Source: Odontesthes bonariensis
Lineage: Eukaryota; Chordata; Actinopteri; Atheriniformes; Atherinopsidae
Length of the DNA stretch: 64,000 bases
NCBI RefSeq assembly: GCF_027942865.1
Contig: NC_134527.1
Coordinates: forward strand, 4,070,976 to 4,134,975
Reading direction: 5' to 3'
The translations under genes were made by a program, and so were the position numbers. The notes below the pieces were generated by a model. It made no database searches, was not told where the DNA came from, and worked only from the letters and a program-made list of their open reading frames with translations. Positions 19,901-29,953 of this stretch are shown in pieces. How positions within the stretch are numbered: position 1 is the first letter of the stretch; every line of letters begins with the position of its first letter.

Positions 19901-22900
19901 CCACAAAGACTTCTGGAACAATGTCCTTTGGACAGACCAGACCAAAGTGGAGATGTTTGCTCAGAATGCACAGCAGCACGTTTGGAGGAAACCAAACACA
20001 GCATATCAGCACAAACACCTCACACCAGCTGTCAAGCACGGTGGTGGAGGGCTGATGATCTGGGCTGGTTCTGCAGCCACAGGACCTGGGCACCTTGTAT
20101 CGAGTCCACCATGTATACCAGATTATGTCAAATGTGAGGCCATCTGCTCAACTGTTAAAGCACGCCTGTACCCGAGCCCCGCCTCTACCTTCCCAACGCT
20201 GGCTACGGTCTCGATGTCCCCAGAGTGCAGGTGCACGCCGTCGTCCTCGAAGTGCTCCAGGATCATCTGCAGGTAGTGCGGCAGGATGGCCATGAGGTCG
20301 ACGGCGTTCAGCACGCTGCGTCCGAAACACTTGAGGTCGGGGGTGGAAACCAGGCGCAGCAGGTACTCCAGGGTGAAGAAGGTGATGCAGAAGGTCTCGA
20401 TGCTCTCGCCGTAGAACCTTCCGCTGGGCTGGCCCGAGGCCGTCTGCAACAGACACGGAACTGAAGCAGGTTTTCAGCTCGAATAACCATCTTTTTAAAT
20501 TATTTTTTTTTTAGACTTATTGGAAGCAATTTCACAGGTAGCAATGTAGCAGTACAGCACAACAGAAGCCTTCCATTCTATAATTTTTTCCCAGTTTTTT
20601 TTTTTTATCCCTCCCACTGAGAACAGTTCTAAGAATTCAATATTAACATATAAACAGTACAAGACATATACAACAAATACATGAATATGGAAAATGACAA
20701 AATAAACTAGTAAATTTAAATAAAAATAAAAAATAATAAAAAAAACAATGAAAAAAGGAAATAAATAGAAAATAAAATATAAATATATAAATATATGGGG
20801 GGCTCAGTCGTCGCAGTCAGGCAGAGATGTCAAAGATTCAATATAGTTTAAGAGAGGTCTCCAAGGCTGTGTTCGAAACCGCATACTTCTACTTCTCCTA
20901 CTTCTACTACTCATACTTACTTTTTGAGTTAGTATGCGAGTTTGAGTAAGCGAGAAGTTCCCGGATGCATACTAGATTCTCCTAAATGTTGGGTATGCAT
21001 CATGAGGTTACTACTCATACTGAAACTACCCAAGATGCAACGTAACGTGACGTTGCCGATCGTCATTTCCTGTCAAAACAGCAGTTTCAAGCTAGCTACA
21101 ACGAGGGTAGGTTCACTTCCTGTTTTCAAAACAAAAGCACCAATTGTATGGTAATGGCTTTCCCTATGATAAAAGGCAACGGGTATTTTATTTTGTGAAA
21201 ATAACCGGAAGTGCGTTGCTCACTGCGGCTAGCTTTAGTAGCGCCGAATTCGTGGGCACAAAGTTGTAAATAGCCGGTATTTTGTCAGGTTTTCAACACG
21301 TTGGGGATCTAAACGACTACTTTCTCGCCTGAAAATGTTTCAAATGTTGCTAAAGTTTACAGAGTTTAGAGCTTAAGCGAAATCGGCTTCAGGCCGGCTG
21401 ATTTCGGCTCGGGCAGGAGCGAAATGCATTGTGGGTAAACTCTGCATACTGTCTGATCGATCAGTATGCAGTATGGAAGTATGGAAGTATGTAGTATTTG
21501 GTTTCGAACACAGCCTAAGTCTTTTCAAAAGGACCTAAGGAACCATTGAGGGAAAATCTGGAATAAGCATCTATTAAAGAAAAAAAAACACACCACCACA
21601 CACCTTGTACTGCAACTCCTCCACGGTGTTGAGCGTCATGGCAACCAGGGACACCAGCACAAAGAAGGAGGACGCCACTCCCATCAGCTTGGCTGTGATG
21701 GAGGAGAACGGCTTCTCCATCAGGTTCCAGATTCTCCTACGGACCAGCCCGAAGGCCATGTGGTCGTACACCACCTCGTCCTCCTCCATCTCCAGCTGGA
21801 GGATCAGAAGATCATCACGGAGTACAAACAGGAGAAATAAGTTTACCAAAAAGACAGCTGAACACTCAAAGAACAGCAAAACTACTGAGTAATACATGCC
21901 AAAACTAAAACAACTGGTCCAACAAACTGATGGAATCAGAGCTGGAAGCAAATCTGTGCCAAGAAAAAGCTTATTTTCCTCCCCATCTGTCAAGAAGGCA
22001 GCGCGGTTTATAATGTAGGTCAGATAGACACGGGGTCAGCCAGCAGATTACAGAGGAAATCTCAGGTAGAATAAAAAACAAAACAAAACAGAACAAATGA
22101 AGCTGTGGAACGTCATTCATTTAGCTTCAAATAATAACAAATTCATTATACAGACATGTATTTATTGTATAGCGGATCCAACATAGGAACCAGGTCCCTT
22201 TAGAGCATACGTGTCAAACTCAAGCTTTGCTTGTTCCAGATTAAATGTTTAAGCAAAACTTAAGTATGTTTCCATATGAAAAGGTTCATTAAGAGAAGGA
22301 AAACATTTTTATTTTAACATAAATATCAAGGCCGGCCCACGACTTTGTCCAAGTTGTTCATTTTGGCCCTCCGTGTATTTGAGTTGGACGTCTCTGCTTT
22401 AAAGGGTCCCCAGATAAATCCGAGTGGTCCTGAGGTGAGATGAGCTCTTTAACCGGCGATGCCTCATCTATAATGTTCTTTCTGTTATGTCTCACAGGAT
22501 GTGACAAAGACCAGCAGCTTACTTTGACATGAAGAAGTCTTAAAAGCAGCGGCGGGCACAGACTTTTTGAAGAGATGGGGCGGAAAGAGGAAGAGGGAAC
22601 TTTAGCACACGTTCCCCACAGTCCTGGTCAAATCCTGCCTTCCCTCTCTGCTCCCCCTCATATCAGCCATCCACACTCCTCACTGTCCACTGGAATTGTT
22701 CCCGTTCTCTTCAAGTCTGCAGCTGTCAGTCCCTTCTTGAAAAAACCTGGTTCAAGAACCAACGATTTCAATAACCTCCGCCCCATTCCTCACCTTCCTT
22801 TCACATCCAATATCCTGGAAAAAAATGTTGCTTCCCAACTTCACTCCCATCTTACCAATAACAGCCTTTACGAACAATTCCAGTCTGGTTTCTGTCCACG

Positions 22901-25900
22901 CCACAGCACAGAAACAGCCCTTATCAAGATCACCAACGACCTCATGGTAGCTGACTTCGGTTTCATCTCCATCGATCTGAGTGCAGCCTTTGACACCATT
23001 TCTCACCCCATCCTCCTCAATAGACTCTCCTCCTTAGGCATCACCGGCACCCCCCTGCACTGGTTTCACTCCGACCACACAGGCCGCACTCAGTTCATAC
23101 AGCTCAAGTCCTTCTCCTCTCAGCCCTCCCCTGTCACTTCAGGTGTTCCCCAGGGCTCCATCCTGGGGCCCCTCCTCTTCATCATCTACCTCCTCCCACT
23201 TGGCAATATTTTCCGAAAATTTGGTATACATTTCCACTGCTTCGCGGATGACACTCAGCTCTATCTATCCAGTAAACCCGACTCCCCTCTCCCTCCCTTC
23301 TTCCTCACCCTCTGAGATTAAATCCTGGTTCACATCAAACTTCCTTAAACTCTGTGATAAAACTCCTTGTTGGCACCAAATCCATCCTTTCCAAAGTTGA
23401 CAGTTTCTCCCTCACCATAGACAGCTCCACCGTGTCCCCCTCCCCTCAGGTTAAGAGTCTGGGTGTCATCCTCGACAGCACACTTTCTTTCCACTCCCAC
23501 ATCAATAGCATTACCCGGTCTGCATATTTTCATCTACGTAACATTAATCGTCTCACTCCTCACACCACTGCTGTCCTGGTCCACAGCCTCGTCACCTCCC
23601 GCATAGATTATTGCATCTCACTCCTTTTCGGTGTCCCTCACAAATCCCTTCGTAAGCTTCAGCTGGTCCAAAACTCTGCAGCCCGCATCATCACCGGTAC
23701 CGCCTCCTTTCACCGTATCACCCCCGTCCTCCAGCAGCTTCACTGGCTCCCGGTCAAATTCAGAATTACTTTCAAAACCCTACTTTACACATTCAAGGCC
23801 ATCCACAACCTCGCCCCCCCCATATCTGTCTGATCTCCTCTCCATTGTCATCCTCCTCCTCCCTCCACCTCTCAGCACTAACTCTGGAACTCACTCCCAC
23901 CAGACATCTGCAACATCGACTCTTTACTCCTCTTCAAATCAAAACCCATCTGTTTCAAGCGGCATTCTCCCTCTAGCCTCTTTTTAACTTGTGTTATTTT
24001 ATTTATCGTGTTGTAAAGTGTCCTTGAGTGTTGAGAAAGCTTTTTTTTTTTAAATAAAATGTATTATTATTATTATGTTTTGGCTCCCAAGGGAGCACTT
24101 GAGGGCAGTTTAGCACGAGTTTTTCCACAATTGGGCCACAAGTGGAAAAACAACCTTAAAAGTAAGTTCTGAAGGGTCAAATTCCTGCCAGAACACTGTC
24201 CAAATTACGAGGTCAGGACCACTGGAGGCGTTTCAGAAGGTAAAAGATCAGCACCTAAGTACGAGTACTTAAGAGTACCCGAGTAAATATACTTGTACTG
24301 TAGGCACATTAAAAAGTGTAAAGCTCAGCAGGACTCCCACCTCTGCGATCAGCTGCTTCTGTATCTTCAGCTGCTCGTTCAGCTCGTCCTGCCTCTCCTC
24401 GAAGGAGATGCGGCAGCAGCGCTGGCTGTACTTGATTCTGACGCCCCAGTAGTGGATCTCCTCCAGGAAGTGGTGGGGACACAGCTCGTCTTTAATGCAC
24501 AGCACTCCGGTTCTGACGGAGACAGGAGAACAGGATCAAGACTTCGGTTTCAGTAGCTCGTACCGTTTCCTTTCGCAGACTTGGACCGCACCTGTAGAAG
24601 TTAAAGATGTTGTGGAAGATTTTCGGGTCTCGGTCGAAGAAGAATTCGTTGCGTTGAACGACGTAGTCGTCGCACAGGTCCAGCTTCCTGCTGTGGTCCC
24701 TGTATGTGGCCAGCTGACCGATCCGAGTCTTCGGGTACCTGGCAGCCAACCTGTAGGGCAGCAGGTACACCTGGAGAAAACAGTCAAATGCATTCATTCA
24801 TGTTAATCTGTCGTTTCAACTCATTTTAAATAGATAGTCACAACAAATAACACCAGAAAGAGTGAAAAAAATAAAATAAATCACAATAAATATTCCTCTC
24901 ATGGCCTGCAGGGGGCGACATCCACACCAGCAGATTGGAGCTGAGGCCTTCTGCAGAGCACAGCAGCTGAATGTTTGGGGTAAAGTCGTGTGAACTCACC
25001 GTCCCGCCCACATTGATGTTGAGATTTAAATGTTTGGTCGGAGATCGCAGCACGCGGGACGGAGACACCGGCAGCCGATCCTCCTCTTCCTCCCGCTCGT
25101 ACTCGGCGTAAAGATCATAGATGTCTCTGCTCAGGTCCTTCAGAGGTCGTACACAATGGGAATGAAACAGTAGGAAACAATACTTTAGATTAAATAGTCA
25201 GAAATAAGACTAAAAATGGCTGAAAACTCGGTGTAGATGCAGCCGTGATCCATTTCATTTATTTCTGTTTCATCTGAATGTTGAAGCTGATTATCTTATG
25301 ATGATGATACTTATTTAATCTTATTCGATTTTGTTGCATTTTTACTGTTCTTTTATTGTTTTTACTTCTTCTTCTCTTTATTTATTACTTGCTGTAAAGC
25401 CCTTTGGTACACCGTGAGGATTGTCTGTAGAAATAAAGAACATTTACATCTTAACCTGTTCTGACCTTGTGCTTCTAATTCCTGTTGCATCGTCCATTTG
25501 TCGCCATGTTTGCATCAAAATCGTTTTAAATAAAAGTCGATTATTCAGTCCATAACTAGTTTATCTAGTTTGCAAATCTGTTGCAAGCTCCTTAAATATG
25601 TAAATTTCATGCTTTTCTCATGCTTTTTTTCCTTTTATTTGACATGTTCCCACCGTTAAAGCCAAATAATCTGTCAATTTATTGATGATAAAGAAGAATC
25701 ACAGGTGGCAGTTTGCCCCCCTACACTGAAAAAAGTGACTTTTTGGTGAGGTAAACTCTATTAGAGTAACATGCGTTTTTAAGATTCAGTAAGAACTAGA
25801 GCTTCTTAAGTAAAATTAAACATTTTATTAACGTAATACATGAATTATGGGGGAAGAGTGAGTTTTACTTAGGTTTTCTCTTACAATTTAAATGTTTAAT

Positions 25901-26482
25901 AGTTGTATGTACATAAACCTAGAAATACTACATAAACTTTACTCTGAAAGTGTATCGTTAAAATCTACTAAGTTACTTCATAACAGCAAATACTACAGAT
26001 TCATAAAATTTACTTAAAATTTTGAGTAAAATGATGTTCCTGCCTATGAAAAACAAGTAGACTTTACTTCATTTGTTTAAATAAATATAACTTCAAACTT
26101 GGATGTAAATAAGTAAATATCTCCAAAATTGTTATGTTTTGTGGTAAGTAAAATTTACTTGATATTGCAGCATTAAATATTACTTAAAAAACCCTTTGTA
26201 AGTATTTGCACTGAAATTAAAGTAAATCTTATGAATTGTTTTATTTCAGTGTATATGTTCAGCTCAGTCAGGTTTGATTTGGCAAAATTAACGTGATGTT
26301 TGTCAAGTTTAAACCAAAAAAACTTGAGAATTTTAGATGAAAATTCCTCGTCTGACCTGCATAGAGTTCCATGGTTTGACGAACGTGCTGCTCAGGTCCA
26401 GGCGGTCGGCCGGTTCCTGGACCTCGTGAGGCTTGTAGCTGGGGAACAAACTCTTGCTGCGAGCTCTGAGGTGGGTCAACAT
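16953..26482 (-). CDS. kcnv2: Modifier (silent) voltage-gated K+ channel subunit Kv8.2, complete, nine coding exons
   Basis: Coding exons in transcript order: 26357-26482, 25000-25137, 24592-24770, 24341-24512, 21604-21795, 20189-20443, 18296-18412, 18048-18173 and 16953-17276. They join in frame to 542 residues. A T1 tetramerisation domain begins LNINVGGT. S1 lies in exon 5, S2-S3 in exon 6, and S4 ([17 protein letters not shown]) in exon 7. S5 and the pore helix are in exon 8, and the filter TVGYGD (440-445) and S6 in exon 9. S6 reads GMPISVLY, lacking the second proline of the PxP motif of conducting Kv channels, as expected for electrically silent subunits. Kv8.2 co-assembles with Kv2 subunits in photoreceptor inner segments and tunes their currents; human loss causes cone dystrophy with supernormal rod response. 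The ATG at 26482 has A at -3. Only one of eight junctions is not phase 0. Length and domain order match the family. Confidence 0.95.
18522..19644 (-). mobile_element. MITE of the ggctgtgttcgaaacc family, copy 2, split by a TTAA palindrome
   Basis: Reverse orientation relative to copy 1: tips ggctgtgttcgaaaccgcat at 18522 and its near-complement ending at 19644. Located in kcnv2 intron 6. Its internal agagcttaag site, intact in copies 1 and 3, is interrupted here by the element 18630-19144. Confidence 0.8.
18630..19144. mobile_element. Near-perfect palindromic TTAA element nested in a MITE
   Basis: Flanked by TTAA at 18626-18629 and 19145-19148. The two arms of roughly 245 bases are reverse complements with no mismatch that I could find, around a short centre near 18887. 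The tips are agccataatgtgtaatatt and its complement. The empty TTAA site is visible in sister MITE copies. The structure suggests a very recent piggyBac-like foldback insertion. Confidence 0.85.
19790..20150 (+). pseudogene. Tc1/mariner-type transposase fragment
   Basis: A frame at 19947-20100 reads [20 protein letters not shown] then [10 protein letters not shown], the central DDE-region signature of fish Tc1-like transposases. Preceding sequence in other frames is also transposase-like but shifted, with a poly-T run at about 19875. It is truncated on both sides, just before kcnv2 exon 6, and antisense to kcnv2. Confidence 0.75.
20865..21515 (+). mobile_element. MITE of the ggctgtgttcgaaacc family, copy 3 (complete)
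   Basis: Both tips are present (ggctgtgttcgaaacc and ggtttcgaacacagcc) with full-length shared interior. Lies in kcnv2 intron 5. The AT-rich stretch 20620-20800 beside it is simple sequence. Confidence 0.8.
21796..22567. other. kcnv2 intron 4, unclassified part
   Basis: No coding or recognised repeat signal. Short ORFs only. Confidence 0.3.
22568..24077 (+). mobile_element. 5'-truncated L2-like LINE with broken reverse transcriptase
   Basis: Frames at 22575-23315 and 23354-23833 carry non-LTR reverse transcriptase motifs in order: [57 protein letters not shown] and [11 protein letters not shown]. These are followed by the VKSLGVILD and LVTSRIDYC regions and a C-terminal [14 protein letters not shown] block. 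At least two frameshifts and stops break it near 23310 and 23830. The 3' end is aaataaaatg followed by a tta microsatellite, as in fish L2 elements. It is inserted antisense in kcnv2 intron 4. Endonuclease is absent. Confidence 0.85.
25138..25723. other. kcnv2 intron 1, with possible LINE 3' tail
   Basis: 25370-25450 resembles the 3' end of a fish non-LTR element (tgtaaagccctttggtacac then aaataaag). The rest is unclassified AT-rich intron. Confidence 0.35.
25724..26251. mobile_element. Tc1/mariner-type MITE in kcnv2 intron 1
   Basis: Tips cactgaaaaaa and tttcagtg are inverted and flanked by TA at 25722-25723 and 26252-26253. The interior is AT-rich with repeated taagtaaaatttactt-like motifs and no ORF. 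TA duplication fits Tc1/mariner. Confidence 0.65.
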
Positions 26483-26930
26483 GGTCTCTCACGGGGTTTG
26501 ATACGGAGACGCATCCGCACAGCTCCCGCACGCCTTCATCTCACCCGGGAAGCAAACCGGCTCACAGTGACTCATCATCCGCCAACAGATGATCTGCATG
26601 CTTAAAGTTTTAAATGCCTCTGTCTGTCTCCTCCCACCAGCTCATAACGTTACCAATCTCCTAATTTGGGATTAGAATCCCATCGTGTTAAAGCTGATGT
26701 TTTCAAACAGATTTCTGAAGATTTTAATTTACTTTAACACTCGAGTTTGAACAAAAACTCAATTTACCAGAGATGTGTAAGATGGGGCTAAAAGCATTTC
26801 CCCCTTAATATGTGACAGACCTTCACATCTAACATTTCTGCCTTAATCCAAGTGTGTGTGCACGCATGTGTGTGCACGTGGGGCTCTTCCTCCCCATGAT
26901 AACTCTGCTGCTTGGCTTAATCTCCACTTA
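26483..26930 (-). promoter_or_regulatory. kcnv2 upstream region with CRX/OTX-like sites
   Basis: Three TAATCC-type homeodomain sites lie within 450 bases of the start codon: gggattagaatccc at 26668-26681 (two opposed half-sites), taatcc at 26844-26849 and taatct at 26918-26923. CRX/OTX proteins drive photoreceptor genes through this motif and kcnv2 is a photoreceptor gene. The motif is short, so chance occurrence is possible. No clear TATA box. Confidence 0.35.
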
Positions 26931-27391
26931 TGACAGTTAAACGGGAATGATGAGTGGATGGAGCTTAACGTCCGCTCTCCCACGGTCCGACCCACTTCTT
27001 AAAGCTTCGTTTATCAGCAGCAGTTTCCAGATCAGCGGTCCGTGCACAGATTGATCCGGCCCTGAAATGTCTCCGCAGACATTCACACTTAAACTTAATG
27101 TCAGAGGGACATGAGTCTAATTCCAGACTCCAGTTAGAAGCCTTTGAACGCAGTCCTGTTTTCATTTAGCACCCAAATACTTCAAATCTGATTACCAAGA
27201 ACCTTCCGATAACACCGTTTTAATTTCTGTAAGATGCCTTCGTTTCATCTTCGCTCTTGGAACTTTTTGAATATTTCACGTTGATAAAATGCATTTAAGA
27301 ATAAATGATCTATAGAGTAGGTCGAAGCAGTGATCTCCAGTAAAACCCAGAACTTCACATCTCGACAGCATAGATGGAGACCTGAGGTCAC

Positions 27392-27830
27392 TGTTGGAGC
27401 TATTTATTCCCATCTTTCTTTACTTTGAATTTTGTTTAAATTTATTCTTGGGTTACCTTATATTTTGGGGGGTTATTTACAGAATTTATTTGAAGATTAA
27501 TAATTGTTTGTTTTTTGTTTCTTTGTTTTAAGTTGGGCAGGATAACTGTGGGTCCAGTCCCTGTAAATATAGGGACTGGTATTGGACCAGCATAGATTGG
27601 GGTGGAGCTATGTTTTTTTTTTTTTTTTTACCAGAGTAGGAGAAGCAGCAGAGAACAAAGGAATGTTGTACCTGTATCATTTGCTTGCCAACTGGAAAAT
27701 AAACCTTCAAAACGCAGTTTCAGGTATTGGACATTGGACTTCTTTTCTTTGCCTGTGTACGAAACCCAACCCCAGTCCAGTAGTGGCACGTTTCAAAGGA
27801 TGTTTGATTTGACAAACATTTGCCACTACA
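27392..27830 (+). repeat. Left LTR of the Bel/Pao element
   Basis: Starts tgttggagctatttattccc and ends tttgccactaca. I count about five substitutions plus a poly-T length change against the right LTR over ~435 bases. Contains aataaacc near 27700 as a possible polyadenylation signal. Confidence 0.9.
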
Positions 27831-28045
27831 TAAAGTAAAAAACCTGGACCTGGACCACAAAGGAATAATCCCTCATCTATGGACCCGTTGGATGTATGGA
27901 CCCGTTGGATGTATGGATCTTAAGGATTACCTTCCGACAAAGCTATTGAGCCTCTTATGAAGAAATCAAACGACTTGGTGGGTCAGGCCTAGATCAACAC
28001 GTCACTCATTCATCAAAACTGGTATGTGGCAATATTGTGCAGCTG
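27831..28045 (+). other. Bel/Pao leader, left part
   Basis: Non-coding leader between left LTR and the nested block. It ends with tgcagctg (28038-28045), the left copy of the 8-bp target duplication. A primer-binding site should lie at its start, but I cannot assign the tRNA. Confidence 0.6.
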
Positions 28046-29341
28046 CAGGGGCGGCGCCAGAGATTTTTTACTGCCAGTGCTACGGGGGAGCACGGCTTTC
28101 TACCAAGGGTGCTTTTATTATCATTATTATTTATTGCTATTATTATTATTAGCCTACCTCCAACGCAAGACAGCCTACTATAAACACATTCACTCATACT
28201 TTGCATTTAAAATGCGTATAGGCTAAACTCAATACTTCACATGTTTCCATACACTGCACGGGCCTTTTTTTAAAAAACGGCAAATGTTTGAAAGTGATAC
28301 TCCGGAGTAGATTCACCCTGGGGTCATTTGAACCGTGACATCCAGCCAAGTAGCCCACCCGCAGTTTTTCTAATCTTGGCTGAACATCAGCCGAGTTACT
28401 GAGTTATCCCGAATAGCTTAGCACAAGCGCTAATGGAACCTGGCAGTATCTCCAAAATTACCACACTAAAATCACATGCCATGACACCAAACTTCTACAG
28501 TAGTACAAATATGGTCTGTACTCACCAAACGATGCATTTGGAAGTTTGTACATAGTCCAGGAGTTTATTATTATCATCAACACAAGCCTGATAGCTTCTC
28601 TGCAGCTAAAGCTGCGTCGAGGTCACTTCCTTGATCTGGGAGCTTCAAAGTAAGATGAGGGTTGATCTACTACTGTAGACAACAAAGCAAGGCTGCTCAA
28701 TTTCTCCATTGATAAAATAATTTCACAACTCTACAACATAAAAATTCATAAAAATTCACGTAGAATATAGCATATACTTTGTTGTCTACAGTAGTAGATC
28801 AACCCTCATCTTACTTTGAAGCTCCCAGATCCCAGAAGTGACGTCGACGCAGCTTTAGCAGCAGAGAAGCTATCAGGCTTGTGTTGATAATAATAATCTC
28901 CTGGACTATGTACAAACTTCCAAATGTATCGTTTTGTGAGTACAGACCATATTTGTACTACTGTAGAAGTTTGGTGTCATGGCATGTGATTTTAGTGTGG
29001 TAATTTTGGAGATACTGCCAGGGTCCATTAGCGCTTGTACCCTTAAGGCCGCATAAGGGATAAGAACTCCTGGGTGCTGTTGATGGTATATCCCTGCTCT
29101 TCTTCTGCCTGCAACTTGAAAATAAATTGGGTCAAAGCTTATGACAGAATCGTCATTGTTTTGTGTCTAAAACAATCTGTTCGTTGATAACTTTTTTTAT
29201 TTTCTGGCTGAAATATGTTACCGCACAATAAATAATAGAGAATATAATTTAATATTTGAAAATTGGATATTTTCTTGGGGGTGCTACAGGGGTGCTATGG
29301 CTAATCCAGGGGGAGCTATAGCGCCCCCAACGCCGCCCATG
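28046..29341 (+). mobile_element. hAT-like non-autonomous element, copy A, with internal palindrome
   Basis: Left tip caggggcggcgccag; right tip ends cgccgcccatg, with subterminal gtgctac/gctatag GC-rich motifs. Between about 28425 and 29040 two arms of roughly 290 bases form an inverted repeat around 28745. No ORF of note. The right end directly abuts the TRIM upstream block at 29342. Confidence 0.7.
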
Positions 29342-29404
29342 AGCTCAGATAAGTTTCAGCTTTCAGGAAGTGAAACTCACTGAGTCGCTGATCTGAGAGG
29401 AGAA
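29342..29404 (+). promoter_or_regulatory. TRIM upstream block of the truncated copy (TATA part replaced)
   Basis: Retains ggaagtgaaact at 29366-29377 before the ATG, but everything upstream of gctcagataag, including the TATA-like box, is replaced by the hAT-like element end. Confidence 0.5.
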
Positions 29405-29698
29405 ATGGCGCAGAAAGGAGTTCAGCTGGACCCAGAAAGCTTCTCCTGTTCGATCTGCCTGGATCTGCTGAAGGATCCGGTGGCTATTCCCTGTGGACAC
29501 AGCTACTGCATGAGCTGTATTAAAGGCCACTGGGATGGAGAGGATCAGAAGGGGATCCACAGCTGCCCTCAGTGCAGGAAAACCTTCATACCGAGGCCTG
29601 TCCTGGAGAAAAACACCATGTTAGCTGCTTTAGTGGAGCAGCTGAAGAAGACTGGACTCCGTTTCTGTCTCATATTCTGTGTTTATATTCATGTTTGA
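29405..29698 (+). pseudogene. TRIM copy truncated after the RING
   Basis: 97 codons: an intact RING (C15-C57) through KKTGL, then 11 unrelated residues from 3'-flank sequence. Compared with the copy at 32299, about 1.81 kb is missing between two ctccgt hexamers (32551-32556 and 34362-34367); the junction is at 29657-29662. B-boxes, coiled coil and SPRY are gone. It could still make a RING-only peptide, but I regard it as a deletion pseudogene. Confidence 0.85.
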
Positions 29699-29779
29699 AC
29701 ATGTTTCAGTGAATCAATGCAGCTGTTAACTCGCTAGTTATTTAACGCCGATACACATTAACGCATTTTTAAAAGAAAC

Positions 29780-29953
29780 ATTTTTGTTGGGGCTTTTGTG
29801 TCTTTAATGGATAAGAAAGTTCAGAGAGACAGGAAGCAGGGGGCAGAGAGAGGGGGAACAACATGCAGCACAGGGCCGTCCGAACCGGGGCCAGCTGCAC
29901 CGAGGACTATAGCCTCTTGTACATGTGGCGCCTGCTCAACCCACTACGCCACA
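29780..29953 (-). repeat. tRNA-derived SINE with A box
   Basis: Reverse-strand SINE. Its head reads tggcgtagtgggtt, a good polymerase III A box, near 29940-29951. The B-box region is altered (ggttcgg). The body matches 4850-4995. This is the only copy here with the tRNA-like head. Confidence 0.7.

Noticed and set aside
22752-23006. Minus-strand ORF opposite the LINE
   Set aside because: Shadow of the reverse transcriptase frame.
27528-27838. ORFs inside the LTR (also at 43432-43784)
   Set aside because: They fall wholly within the non-coding LTR and differ by poly-T length between the two LTRs.
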